A DNA stretch of 64,000 bases from Aurantiacibacter odishensis (GTDB taxonomy: Bacteria > Pseudomonadota > Alphaproteobacteria > Sphingomonadales > Sphingomonadaceae): assembly GCF_003605195.1 (NCBI RefSeq), contig NZ_QYOS01000023.1, positions 186,001 to 250,000 on the forward strand. Direction: 5' to 3'. This document shows, piece after piece, positions 17,281 through 25,331 of this stretch (positions are counted from its first letter, which is position 1; every line of letters begins with the position of its first letter). Below the pieces are notes generated by a model. That model was not told the DNA's origin and did no database searches. It saw only the letters and a list, made by a program, of their open reading frames with translations. The translations under genes and the position numbers were made by a program.

Positions 17281-19035
17281 TCATTCGCGCAAGCTTGCGA
17301 CACGACGGGGGGCGGAATCAACCCCCTCGGGCGGGTGATAGGAATGGCACATGGCGCAGCTGCTGGGCACTTCGGCTTCCTCCGCGTCCTCTCCCAGATG
17401 GCAATCGCGGCACGATTCCAGTTTCGGCATCAGGAAATCCGTTGCCGCATCAGAGGTTTCGGCTGCGTGACAGGTGGCGCAGGCCTCCTGCTCGGTATCC
17501 GTGCCCATCGCGTTCGGGCCGTGGGCATCGTGATCGAACCAGCCGTGCTGGAATTGCCGTTCGCGCTGCACGACCGGCTCGACCGCCAGCGATCCGTCCA
17601 GCGCCGGGTAGTGGCATTCGCCGCACAGCCCCTCGTCCGCGAAGCTGGCGCGGGTAATCGACATGGGCAGGACGCGGCTGAAATTGCCGTAGTAGATGCC
17701 GCCCGGCGCGTAGGGGCCGGGCCGCCGCCTGCCGGTGGACACGGGTCGGCGCGGACTGCGGTCCTGCGCCAGCAGGTCGGCCTGCGTCTGCTCGATATCG
17801 CCATGGCTGAGAGAACGGAAGGTGCTGCCCACCCGGTCGTAGACCAGCGAGTGACAGCTCTCGCAGCTTTCCTCCATCTGTACCGGCATGAAGCTGACGC
17901 CATCGGCCCCGGTCTCGTGGCAGTCGTTGCACTCCAGCGGCGCGCCGCCTGCGTTTATGCGAAGCCGCTGCGCCATGCGCGCAACGCCATTGGTGGAAGA
18001 CAGGTGCATGTCGTGCGGGAATTTCAGACCGTTGAAATCGCCGCTGATATTGTCGAGCGACAGGCGCATTTCCTCGGCCCCGCGCTCTGGCCTCACGAGC
18101 GCCTGAAACTGCGGGTGCAGCGTACCGAAATCGCTGGCATTGCCGAGCGCCGTATCGGTCAGCCGCACGTCCATCGTCTCATGGCAGTCGGAACAGAACT
18201 GCTGACTGGTCGGCTCCATCCGGCCTGCGCCCTCGTGCTCGGTATGGCAGTCGGTGCAGGCGTTCGGGCCCGGCTTGCCGAAGGCGTGGGCGACGCTCCA
18301 CAGGAACGCCTCCCCGCCGGTGAATTCAGGCATGGCGATGTTCTGCCGGTCGACTTCGGCATGGTTGCCGAGGCCGGAATGGCAGGTGAGGCACGTCTCG
18401 TCGCGCACGGCGACGAAGGCATCGACGTGGCAGGCCTCGCAGTTGTCTTCCAACCCATGATGCACCGAGGACAGCGCACCGGTGGACCAGCTCGCATCCA
18501 TCACCACCGCGCCCGGCTCGTCGATGTCGGGATCGCTCACCACCGTGCGGGTGACATGGGTATAGATCGGCACCGCGAGGAAGGCGACGAGGATCGCCGC
18601 CAGCGCCGCCCAGGCCATCGCCCGCTTGCTGGGCAGCGCGCCACCCAGCGCGAAGCCGCCGAGCCGATCCTTCTCCTCGCCTGCGTTCTTGTCCGCCTGC
18701 CGGATGGTGACGACGGTGACGCTGTCTTCCTCGCGGCCGATCTCCAGCCGATAGGTGCCAAGGCCCAGCTCGCCGCCGCGCGAAGGGTCTATTACGGCTT
18801 CCATCGTGTGCACGCCGTCGTGCGTGAAGCCCAGCGTGCCCACGGCCTTGGCGCGCAGGCTGCCATTCGGCTCCCGCGTTAGGGCAAGGTGATTCTGCTC
18901 GACGGCAAGATCGGGCAAGGCAATCGCGTTTTCCGCCGCGCGGCCCACGGTGATGGCATCGCCGCTCGCCTCGCGCTCGCGCACGATCTCGCGGCCCGTA
19001 GCGGTGAGCTGGATGCTGCGGATCAGGATATGCAT
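17281..19035 (-). CDS. FHA domain - transmembrane - decaheme cytochrome c fusion
   Basis: 584 residues. The N-terminal segment (about 20-105) has FHA features: GR at 31-32, N36, LPD and H49. The usual Ser of SxxH is Glu46 here, so classical phosphothreonine binding is doubtful. One TM helix follows at about 140-162. The C-terminal part, which would be periplasmic, has ten sites: CEACH, CLTCH, CTDCH, CSDCH, CNDCH, CESCH, CGECH, CATCH, CRDCH and CAMCH. The topology puts a cytoplasmic FHA module and a periplasmic multiheme domain on one chain. It is the third gene of the minus-strand operon, 16 nt after the His-containing membrane protein. It probably takes electrons from that protein or from quinol and passes them to periplasmic cytochromes; this role is inferred. 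Confidence 0.88.
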   Translation of the reverse strand: MHILIRSIQLTATGREIVREREASGDAITVGRAAENAIALPDLAVEQNHLALTREPNGSLRAKAVGTLGFTHDGVHTMEAVIDPSRGGELGLGTYRLEIGREEDSVTVVTIRQADKNAGEEKDRLGGFALGGALPSKRAMAWAALAAILVAFLAVPIYTHVTRTVVSDPDIDEPGAVVMDASWSTGALSSVHHGLEDNCEACHVDAFVAVRDETCLTCHSGLGNHAEVDRQNIAMPEFTGGEAFLWSVAHAFGKPGPNACTDCHTEHEGAGRMEPTSQQFCSDCHETMDVRLTDTALGNASDFGTLHPQFQALVRPERGAEEMRLSLDNISGDFNGLKFPHDMHLSSTNGVARMAQRLRINAGGAPLECNDCHETGADGVSFMPVQMEESCESCHSLVYDRVGSTFRSLSHGDIEQTQADLLAQDRSPRRPVSTGRRRPGPYAPGGIYYGNFSRVLPMSITRASFADEGLCGECHYPALDGSLAVEPVVQRERQFQHGWFDHDAHGPNAMGTDTEQEACATCHAAETSDAATDFLMPKLESCRDCHLGEDAEEAEVPSSCAMCHSYHPPEGVDSAPRRVASLRE

Positions 19036-19051
19036 CGCGCGTCCCTCCCCC

Positions 19052-19918
19052 TCACCAGTAGTAGAACACGGAAACGACGTGCGCCGTCAGCGCGGCGATC
19101 AGCGCGATGGTGACGGGCACGTGCACGTAGAGCCAGATATCCAGCAGCGCGCGCAGCTTCATCTGGCGGCGGATCTGGTCAAGCTGGGCCTTGCGGCGGC
19201 GCAGCAGCTTGCCGACCTTGTCCTCGGCATCGTCCACCGAGGCGCTGATGCCGAAGGCGTTGAGCGCGCGGTTCGTCCTGCATCCACGGTAATTGCCGGT
19301 GAGACGGGCGACGATGCCGAAATCGAAGGGGTCCTGTTCCAGCGCGGCGATGACGAGGTCGCTCTGCTCGCGCCCCAGTGGCTGCGCGGCACTCTGCAAC
19401 TGGCGGTCTATCGCATCCAGTGCATCGAGCATTTCGCGCTTGGTCATCTCGCGCCGGTTCTCGCTCACCCGCGCGGGCAGCGTGGCGTAGACGGTGATGC
19501 CGTAGATGCCGGATATGATCACGATCATCATCAGCGCCCAGGCCAGCGTGTGCACGTTCCAGCCGAGCTGGAAACCCGTGTGCAGCGTCCCGATCACGAT
19601 CAGCGCGAGGCCGAGGTAGACGTGCGCCGAGGTCCAGGCCTTCAGGCTCCAGCGCCCTTCGGTCATGTTGCGCTTGCGCACGCCCAGCAGCGAGAGCCAG
19701 ACGATCAGCCCCGCCCCGATCGTGCCCAGCGTGTAACCGTACCAGCTGCCGCCATTGTGGCGCGGCTCCACGTCCACCAGCAGGTAGCTGACGAGCGCGA
19801 CCAGGCTGAGGACGAGCGCGACTTTCAGCCAGCGAAAGCGCCGGTGCTTGAGGAAGCTGACGTGGTCCGCATCGCGGCGCTTTTCCCCGGCGGTGAAGCC
19901 CTCGTTGGTGGTGGCCAT
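19052..19918 (-). CDS. polytopic membrane protein with conserved histidines (b-type cytochrome-like)
   Basis: 288 residues with about five hydrophobic helices. Histidines lie inside or at the edges of several of them: AHVYLGLALI, IGTLHTGF, WNVHTLAW, YVHVPVTI and TAHVVSVF. Such pairing could bind b-type heme, as in cytochrome b561 or ferric-reductase folds, but no family signature is certain. A soluble helical insertion lies between the fourth and fifth helices (about residues 155-245). Its ATG lies one base after the stop of the FAD/cNMP/FeS oxidoreductase, and it is followed by the FHA-decaheme gene. In context it is a good candidate for passing electrons through the inner membrane between those two proteins. 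Confidence 0.75.
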   Translation of the reverse strand: MATTNEGFTAGEKRRDADHVSFLKHRRFRWLKVALVLSLVALVSYLLVDVEPRHNGGSWYGYTLGTIGAGLIVWLSLLGVRKRNMTEGRWSLKAWTSAHVYLGLALIVIGTLHTGFQLGWNVHTLAWALMMIVIISGIYGITVYATLPARVSENRREMTKREMLDALDAIDRQLQSAAQPLGREQSDLVIAALEQDPFDFGIVARLTGNYRGCRTNRALNAFGISASVDDAEDKVGKLLRRRKAQLDQIRRQMKLRALLDIWLYVHVPVTIALIAALTAHVVSVFYYW

Positions 19919-19919
19919 G

Positions 19920-22385
19920 CTATTCCACCTCTTCCGTCAGCTTCGTGACCGTCAGGAACTTGTCGGGCGAAACGCGGATGGCCGCGCCCGTGGGGCACGC
20001 GCGCACGCAGGCGGGGCCGCCTTCGATGCCGGCGCACATGTCGCACTTGATCGCCTGTTTGGGTTTCGCCGGATCGGTGTGCTTCTTGCGCCAGGCATAG
20101 CTCGCCTCCCCCGGCCCCGGCCCGCTGCCGAAGAACAGCCAGCTGAGCAGGCCCGGCTTCTTCGGCGGCTTCGCGTCCATGCGGATCACGCCATAGGGGC
20201 AGTTGCGCTGGCAGTTGCCGCAGCCGATGCAGGTATCGTCGATGAACACCTCCCCGTCCGGCCCACGCTGGATGGCGTTGGGCGGACAGTCGGCCATGCA
20301 GTGCGGATGCTCGCAGTGGCGGCACGATGTCGGCACGTGCAGGTGGGCGTAGGAACGGCCTGCCTCCCGGTCCAGCCGGGAAAGCCCGTCGTGGCTGTCG
20401 GCGCAGGCCTTCTCGCAATTGTCGCAGGCGACGCAAAGCGTTTCGTCGATCAGCAGCACGTCGGTCGCCTCGCCGATGCCGTTGTCGACCAGGAACTGCG
20501 CGGTTTCGGAATACATGTCGGCAGCAGAACCGAAGCTGTCCTTGCGCGCCTCGACGAAGGCATTGACCTCGCGGCGGTTCTTCATGTCCTCCAGCAGGCG
20601 CCCGCGCAGCTTGGCGTTCTTGTCGAGAACCGCCGTAAATGCCTCGCCGGGGAAGCGGATCACCTCGCTCTTGATCGCGGCTTTCACCGTGGCGGTTCGC
20701 TTCGATCCGTCGATCACTGCCATCTCGCCGAAATAGGAGCCTGCGGGAAGGTAGGAGAGGAAGACCGGGTGTCCGCCGATCTCCTTTTCCACGATCATGG
20801 AACCGCGGCGGATCACGTAGATATCCTTGTCCTCCGCGCCTTCTTCCACGATCTTCTGCCCCGCGCGCACGTCCACCACTTCGCCCTGCTCGACGATTTC
20901 GGCCACGTCCTCCCGCGTCAGGCCGGAGCCGAACATCTGCAGGAACTGGCGCTCGATGGAGATGCGGTTCACCGCGCGGCCCGCGCTCGGCACCGTGGCG
21001 ATCAGCTTGAGTGCAGCGTTACGGGAAAGTTCCACCGTCACAAGCTGCTCCGCCGCGCGGATGGTGGAGCCGCGGCGACGGCCTGAAATCAGGCCGACTT
21101 CGCCGAAGATGGAGCCTTCCTCGATTGGCACGGTGACGGACGGATCGTCGGGATTGACTTCCACCAGCACGCTGCCCTGCGCGATGCAGAACATCGACGA
21201 ACCCGGCTCGTTGCGGGTGAACACCACTTCGCCCGGCGCATGGCTGTGCACCGTGGAATCGAGCATCAGTTCGCGCAATTGCAGCGGCGAGAGTTCCTCG
21301 AAGATGACGATGTTCTCGCCGAACAGGTCGAGCCAGTATTCCACCGGGTGATTGCCGGGGAGCCCGGCGAACTTCTCTTCCAGGATCGGCTGGTCGGCAG
21401 GTTTCAGATCGGTGTTGCCCGACAGGAACTCGATCACATCGTAGCCCTGGTTCATGCAGTGCTTGATCAGCGGATAGCCCGCCAGCGCGCCGATCACGTG
21501 GACGCCGTTCTTGGTCGTCTCGAACGAAGGGGTCAGCGCGGGGAAGGCGTCGCGTTCCTCGCTGGTGAAGTTCACCCCGATGGCTTCCACGAAATCGCGC
21601 GGCGGCTTGGAGCCGGTGCGCGCGATCACGCGGTCGCAGCGGATCGTCTGCTGCCCGTCGCGCGTGTCGAGCACCAGTTCGCCGCCCTGCTCGCCCATGC
21701 GCAGTTCGTTGGGAGTCGTCTCGCGCATCACGTTGATGCGTCCGTCGCCCTCGGCTTCTTCCAGCAACTTCACATTTGCGCCCTTGGCGCGGGCAAAGCT
21801 GTCGCTGCGGTTGAGTATGGTGACGACGTTGGCCTGCGCGGCATCGGCGGCAAGGCCCAGCGCGTTCTCGATGCCTGCATCGCCCGAGCCGATCACGGTG
21901 ATGTGCTCGTCGTAATATTCGCCGGGATCGTCCAGCTGGTATTGCACGATGGGCAGGTCCGCGCCGGGAATGCGCAGCAGGTTCGGATTGCCCTGCGTGC
22001 CGATGGCCAGCACCACATATTCGGCCCGGACCGGGTCCTTGCCCTTGATCTCGATGGTGAAATCGCCGCTCTCGCCGGTGATCGCGGTGACTTCGGCGTT
22101 GAAGAGGACCTCGACCTTGCCTTCCTCAATCTGGCGATCCCAGGTCTCGAGAATGGCCTCGCGCTTGCCCGCTTCGAAATCCAGGTCGCTGCGAAGCACC
22201 AGGTTGCTGGGCGTCGCCATCACGTGCTTGCCCTTCTGGTATTTGAAGATGGTGTCGGAGAGGTGATCGGTCTTTTCGATCAGCACATGGCTCATGCCCT
22301 TGGCAGCGGCATGGGCTGCGGCACTGAGACCAGCCGGCCCCGAGCCCACAATCGCCACCTTAATGCGTCCTGGCTGATCTGCCAT
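19920..22385 (-). CDS. FAD/NAD(P) oxidoreductase fused to two cNMP-binding domains and a four-[4Fe-4S] ferredoxin domain
   Basis: 821 residues. Residues 1-335 form a thioredoxin-reductase/YpdA-like two-Rossmann flavoprotein (GSGPAGLSAAAHAA near 13; GSGDAGIENALG near 166). Residues of about 350-465 and 480-600 form two CAP-type cyclic-nucleotide domains. The second has a canonical phosphate cassette (FGEMAV...KRTATV); the first is degenerate (FGEVGL...RRRGSTI). From about 640 onward are four cysteine motifs of DMSO-reductase FeS-subunit type (CVACDNCEKAC, CRHCEHPHCMADC, CIGCGNCQRNC, CDMC...CVRAC). No signal peptide is present, so it is cytoplasmic. It heads the minus-strand operon. NAD(P)H oxidation gated by cAMP, with electrons leaving through the clusters to the membrane partner, is the inferred role. 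Confidence 0.9.
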   Translation of the reverse strand: MADQPGRIKVAIVGSGPAGLSAAAHAAAKGMSHVLIEKTDHLSDTIFKYQKGKHVMATPSNLVLRSDLDFEAGKREAILETWDRQIEEGKVEVLFNAEVTAITGESGDFTIEIKGKDPVRAEYVVLAIGTQGNPNLLRIPGADLPIVQYQLDDPGEYYDEHITVIGSGDAGIENALGLAADAAQANVVTILNRSDSFARAKGANVKLLEEAEGDGRINVMRETTPNELRMGEQGGELVLDTRDGQQTIRCDRVIARTGSKPPRDFVEAIGVNFTSEERDAFPALTPSFETTKNGVHVIGALAGYPLIKHCMNQGYDVIEFLSGNTDLKPADQPILEEKFAGLPGNHPVEYWLDLFGENIVIFEELSPLQLRELMLDSTVHSHAPGEVVFTRNEPGSSMFCIAQGSVLVEVNPDDPSVTVPIEEGSIFGEVGLISGRRRGSTIRAAEQLVTVELSRNAALKLIATVPSAGRAVNRISIERQFLQMFGSGLTREDVAEIVEQGEVVDVRAGQKIVEEGAEDKDIYVIRRGSMIVEKEIGGHPVFLSYLPAGSYFGEMAVIDGSKRTATVKAAIKSEVIRFPGEAFTAVLDKNAKLRGRLLEDMKNRREVNAFVEARKDSFGSAADMYSETAQFLVDNGIGEATDVLLIDETLCVACDNCEKACADSHDGLSRLDREAGRSYAHLHVPTSCRHCEHPHCMADCPPNAIQRGPDGEVFIDDTCIGCGNCQRNCPYGVIRMDAKPPKKPGLLSWLFFGSGPGPGEASYAWRKKHTDPAKPKQAIKCDMCAGIEGGPACVRACPTGAAIRVSPDKFLTVTKLTEEVE

Positions 22386-22387
22386 GT

Positions 22388-22403
22388 CTATCCCCCCGGA
22401 TAG
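22388..22403 (-). promoter_or_regulatory. hairpin enclosing the ribosome-binding site of the FAD/cNMP/FeS gene
   Basis: On the minus strand CTATCC, a GGGG loop and GGATAG form a perfect 6-bp stem. The stem-loop contains the G-run that is the Shine-Dalgarno sequence, two bases before the ATG at 22385. Pairing would hide the ribosome site. Whether this regulates translation is an inference; the stem is short. Confidence 0.4.
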
Positions 22404-22506
22404 CCCCGACTATGCCCAAAAGGCCCTCTCTTGAAAACAGCCGATGCCTGTTGCGGGGATATTTTCTTGCGCTATCGTCCGCGCGGAAGGGGGATTTGCG
22501 CAGGCT

Positions 22507-23406
22507 ATGGGCGATTTGAAGACAGGCACTATCGCCGCGGTGGCGGCGCTTCTCGTTCTGGCAGGAGTGATCGGCTGGCGATTCCTCGCCTCGCCGGAGG
22601 AGCCCGTTGCCGAGACCGAGGCGGGCATGTCGACCGCCCCCACCCTCGACGATCTGCGTGCGCGGGCCGAGGCCGATCCCGCCAACGCGCAAGCCTGGCA
22701 CGAACTGGGCATCGCGCTGTTCGGCGCAAACCGTTTCGCCGAAGCTGCGGAAGCATACGAGATGGCCGTGCAGGCAGATGGGGACGCCGCCGAACTGTGG
22801 TCTTCGCTGGGCGAGGCGAGGGTCATGGCGAGCGAGAACGACCCCATGCCCGCCCCTGCGGCAGAGGCCTTCCGGATGGCCCTTTCCCTCGATGCCGCAG
22901 ACCCGCGCGCGCGATATTTCCTGGCGGTGGAGAAGGACCTTTCCGGCGATCACGTAGGCGCGATTGCAGACTGGCTGGCGCTGCTGGCCGACACGCCGCC
23001 GGGCGCGCCCTGGGAGAACGATCTCGTCCGCACGATCCAGCAGGTAGCCGCGATCAACGACATCGACGTGGACGAACGCATCGCCACCGCCGCCTCGACG
23101 CGCGACCTGCTTCCCGCCAACGCGCTGGCCATGCCGACCCGCGGACCGACGCAGGACCAGATGGCCGCTGCTGCCAGCCTGTCTCCCGGACAGCAGCAGG
23201 CGATGGCGCAGGGCATGGTGCAGCAACTGGCAGACCGGATCGAGGCACAGGGCGGCAGCGTGCAGGAATGGGTGATGCTGATGCGCAGCTACCAGCAGAT
23301 GGGCCGCCTGGGCGATGCTCGCCGTACACGCGATGCTGCGGTCGCCGCCCACCCTGATGCGACAAATCAAATCGCCGAAATTGCCAACCAACTGGGAATT
23401 GAATGA
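22507..23406 (+). CDS. CcmI/CcmH-type TPR protein (c-type cytochrome biogenesis)
   Basis: 299-residue protein anchored by one N-terminal TM helix (about residues 6-25) and followed by TPR repeats, for example the stretch NAQAWHELGIALFGANRFAE with its AEAYEMAVQ partner helix. This architecture matches the C-terminal TPR half of CcmI/CcmH/NrfG, which hold apocytochrome for heme ligation. The typical CcmI N-terminal two-helix domain is missing, so it may be a dedicated paralogue. The ATG at 22507 lies 13 nt after GGGGG, a rather long spacing. It diverges from the FAD/cNMP/FeS operon. With 25 heme sites encoded nearby, a dedicated maturation factor would make sense. Confidence 0.78.
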   Translation: MGDLKTGTIAAVAALLVLAGVIGWRFLASPEEPVAETEAGMSTAPTLDDLRARAEADPANAQAWHELGIALFGANRFAEAAEAYEMAVQADGDAAELWSSLGEARVMASENDPMPAPAAEAFRMALSLDAADPRARYFLAVEKDLSGDHVGAIADWLALLADTPPGAPWENDLVRTIQQVAAINDIDVDERIATAASTRDLLPANALAMPTRGPTQDQMAAAASLSPGQQQAMAQGMVQQLADRIEAQGGSVQEWVMLMRSYQQMGRLGDARRTRDAAVAAHPDATNQIAEIANQLGIE

Positions 23407-23510
23407 TTTCTCGATAAAGTTGCCGTGATTGCGTGGACTCGATCTCGCAATATCGGCATAGTCGCACGCATAGTTGGTCGTGACCCATTCGGGGGAAGGG
23501 AACAGACCGG

Positions 23511-25331
23511 ATGAATATCCATTCGCCTGCGCTGCGAGGGCCGCGCATCTATTCGGGGCGCAGACTTGCCTCGTTTCTCCTTGCGGCAAGTTCACTTGCC
23601 GTAATGGCGCCTTCCGCATGGGCGCAGGACGTGCGCCCGCCGACTCGGGAGGAACTTACCGGTCCGCAGCAGCGCCCCGAGCAGCGGCAGGACACCACGC
23701 TCACCATCGACGGGCAGATGGAGCGCCGCCCCTGCGCGCTGGACCAGCCCGACTATGCCGGCCTTACCCTCACGCTGAACAGCGTCACCTATGTCGGGGC
23801 CGATCGCGCCGCCGATGTCGCCCTGTCACGGGCGCACGAGGGCTACCTTGGCCGCGAACTGCCGGTTCGCGCGCTGTGCGACATTCGCGATCGTGCCGCT
23901 GCGCTGCTGGCGGACGCAGGCTATCTCGCCGCCGTCGAGATACCGGCGCAGAGCCTCGGCGAGGGCAATGCGGAAATGCGCGTGGTGCTGGGCCGCCTCG
24001 TGGCGGTGCGGGCGCGCGGCGATACGAAGGGCGCGGAAGCCGTTCTGTCCTCCTACCTGCAACGGCTGGTAGGCCAGCCGGTTTTCAACGTGAAGGAAGC
24101 GGAACGCTACCTGCTGCTGGCGAACGACGTGCCCGGCATGGAAGTGCGCCTGTCCCTGCGCGCGGCGGAAGGCGGGCAGCCGGGCGACCTGGTTGGCGAA
24201 GTGGCTGTGCTGCGCGACAACTTCGCCATCGATGCCAACGTGCAGAACTGGGGCAGCAAGGCGCTGGGCCGATTTGCCGGACTGGTGCGCGCCGAAGCCT
24301 ACGGGCTGACGGGCCTGGGGGATCGCACGGCGATCTCGTTCTTTTCAACGCTCGACTTCGTGGAGCAGCAGACGCTCCAGATCGCGCACGACATGCGGCT
24401 GGGCGGCGAAGGGCTGACACTGGGCGGCTCGCTGACGCTGGGCTGGACCGAGCCGGACGCCCTGCCCGGTTTCGAGATCGAATCCGACACCGTGCTGGTG
24501 AACGTGGAGGCAAGCTATCCTGTCCTGCGCACGCAGGAGGCATCGGTGTGGGGCGCCGCCGGGTTCGACTATATCGACCAGGACGTGGATTTTGCAGGAA
24601 CCGGGCTGGCGCGCGACCGCGTTCGCACGGCCTACCTGCGCAGCAATTTCCTTTTCGTGGACGAGGACTCCATCCAGCGCCGCGGCGGCTACACGCCATA
24701 CGAACCGCGCACCCGCCTGGCGGGCCTCGTGGAACTGCGGCAGGGCCTGGACGTGCTGGACGCTGCCGAGGACTGCCGCCCCAACCTCGTCGCCTGCACC
24801 CTGAACGGTGCCGTGCCGCCGGCGCGAATCGAGCAGGACCCCACGCCCACTTTCGTCCGCGGCGAACTGTCCGCCGAATATCGACCGGTGCCGCTGCTGG
24901 CGCTCAGCTTCGATCTCGATGCGCAGTACAGCGCGAAGCCACTGCCCGCCTTCGAGGAATTCGCAGGCGGGCAATATTCCATCGGGCGCGGTTACGATGC
25001 TGGCGCGGTTATCGGGGATTCGGGCATCGGTGCCCGGTTCGAGCTTGGCTACGGCTCGCTGGCGCCTCAATCGCTCGAAGACCTCGCCATCCAGCCGTTC
25101 GTCTTCCTCGACTATGCCCGCGCTTGGAACGAGGACCCCAGCCTCGCCGCCGACAACAGCGAGGAACTGCTGTCAGCCGGGGCAGGCGTGCATTTCGTGC
25201 GCGGCGCGAACATGCAGGGCAATTTCGTCGTCGCCGTGCCGCTGCGCACGCTGGATTTCCAGACAGAGCGCAACGACGTGCGCCTCCTCTTTTCCATCAC
25301 TGCCCGCCTGCACCCCTGGAGGTCGTCATGA
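23511..25331 (+). CDS. ShlB/FhaC/HecB-family two-partner secretion transporter (TpsB)
   Basis: Outer-membrane Omp85-superfamily transporter of 606 residues. It has a signal peptide cleaved near AWA|QD (38), a Pro/Gln linker, a POTRA-type region at about 65-190 and a 16-strand barrel region to the C-terminus. The conserved loop-6 motif appears as G492-R493-G494-Y495. It would export the exoprotein encoded immediately downstream; the two genes overlap by ATGA (25328-25331). GGGGGAAGGG lies 10-20 nt upstream of the start. It is the first gene of a three-gene TPS/CHAT operon. Confidence 0.92.
   Translation: MNIHSPALRGPRIYSGRRLASFLLAASSLAVMAPSAWAQDVRPPTREELTGPQQRPEQRQDTTLTIDGQMERRPCALDQPDYAGLTLTLNSVTYVGADRAADVALSRAHEGYLGRELPVRALCDIRDRAAALLADAGYLAAVEIPAQSLGEGNAEMRVVLGRLVAVRARGDTKGAEAVLSSYLQRLVGQPVFNVKEAERYLLLANDVPGMEVRLSLRAAEGGQPGDLVGEVAVLRDNFAIDANVQNWGSKALGRFAGLVRAEAYGLTGLGDRTAISFFSTLDFVEQQTLQIAHDMRLGGEGLTLGGSLTLGWTEPDALPGFEIESDTVLVNVEASYPVLRTQEASVWGAAGFDYIDQDVDFAGTGLARDRVRTAYLRSNFLFVDEDSIQRRGGYTPYEPRTRLAGLVELRQGLDVLDAAEDCRPNLVACTLNGAVPPARIEQDPTPTFVRGELSAEYRPVPLLALSFDLDAQYSAKPLPAFEEFAGGQYSIGRGYDAGAVIGDSGIGARFELGYGSLAPQSLEDLAIQPFVFLDYARAWNEDPSLAADNSEELLSAGAGVHFVRGANMQGNFVVAVPLRTLDFQTERNDVRLLFSITARLHPWRSS

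Noticed and set aside
23474-25327. In-frame extension of the TpsA-like gene upstream through tpsB
   Set aside because: The extension is Arg/Ala-rich and overlaps the well-supported transporter gene in another frame; a good signal peptide begins at 25328.
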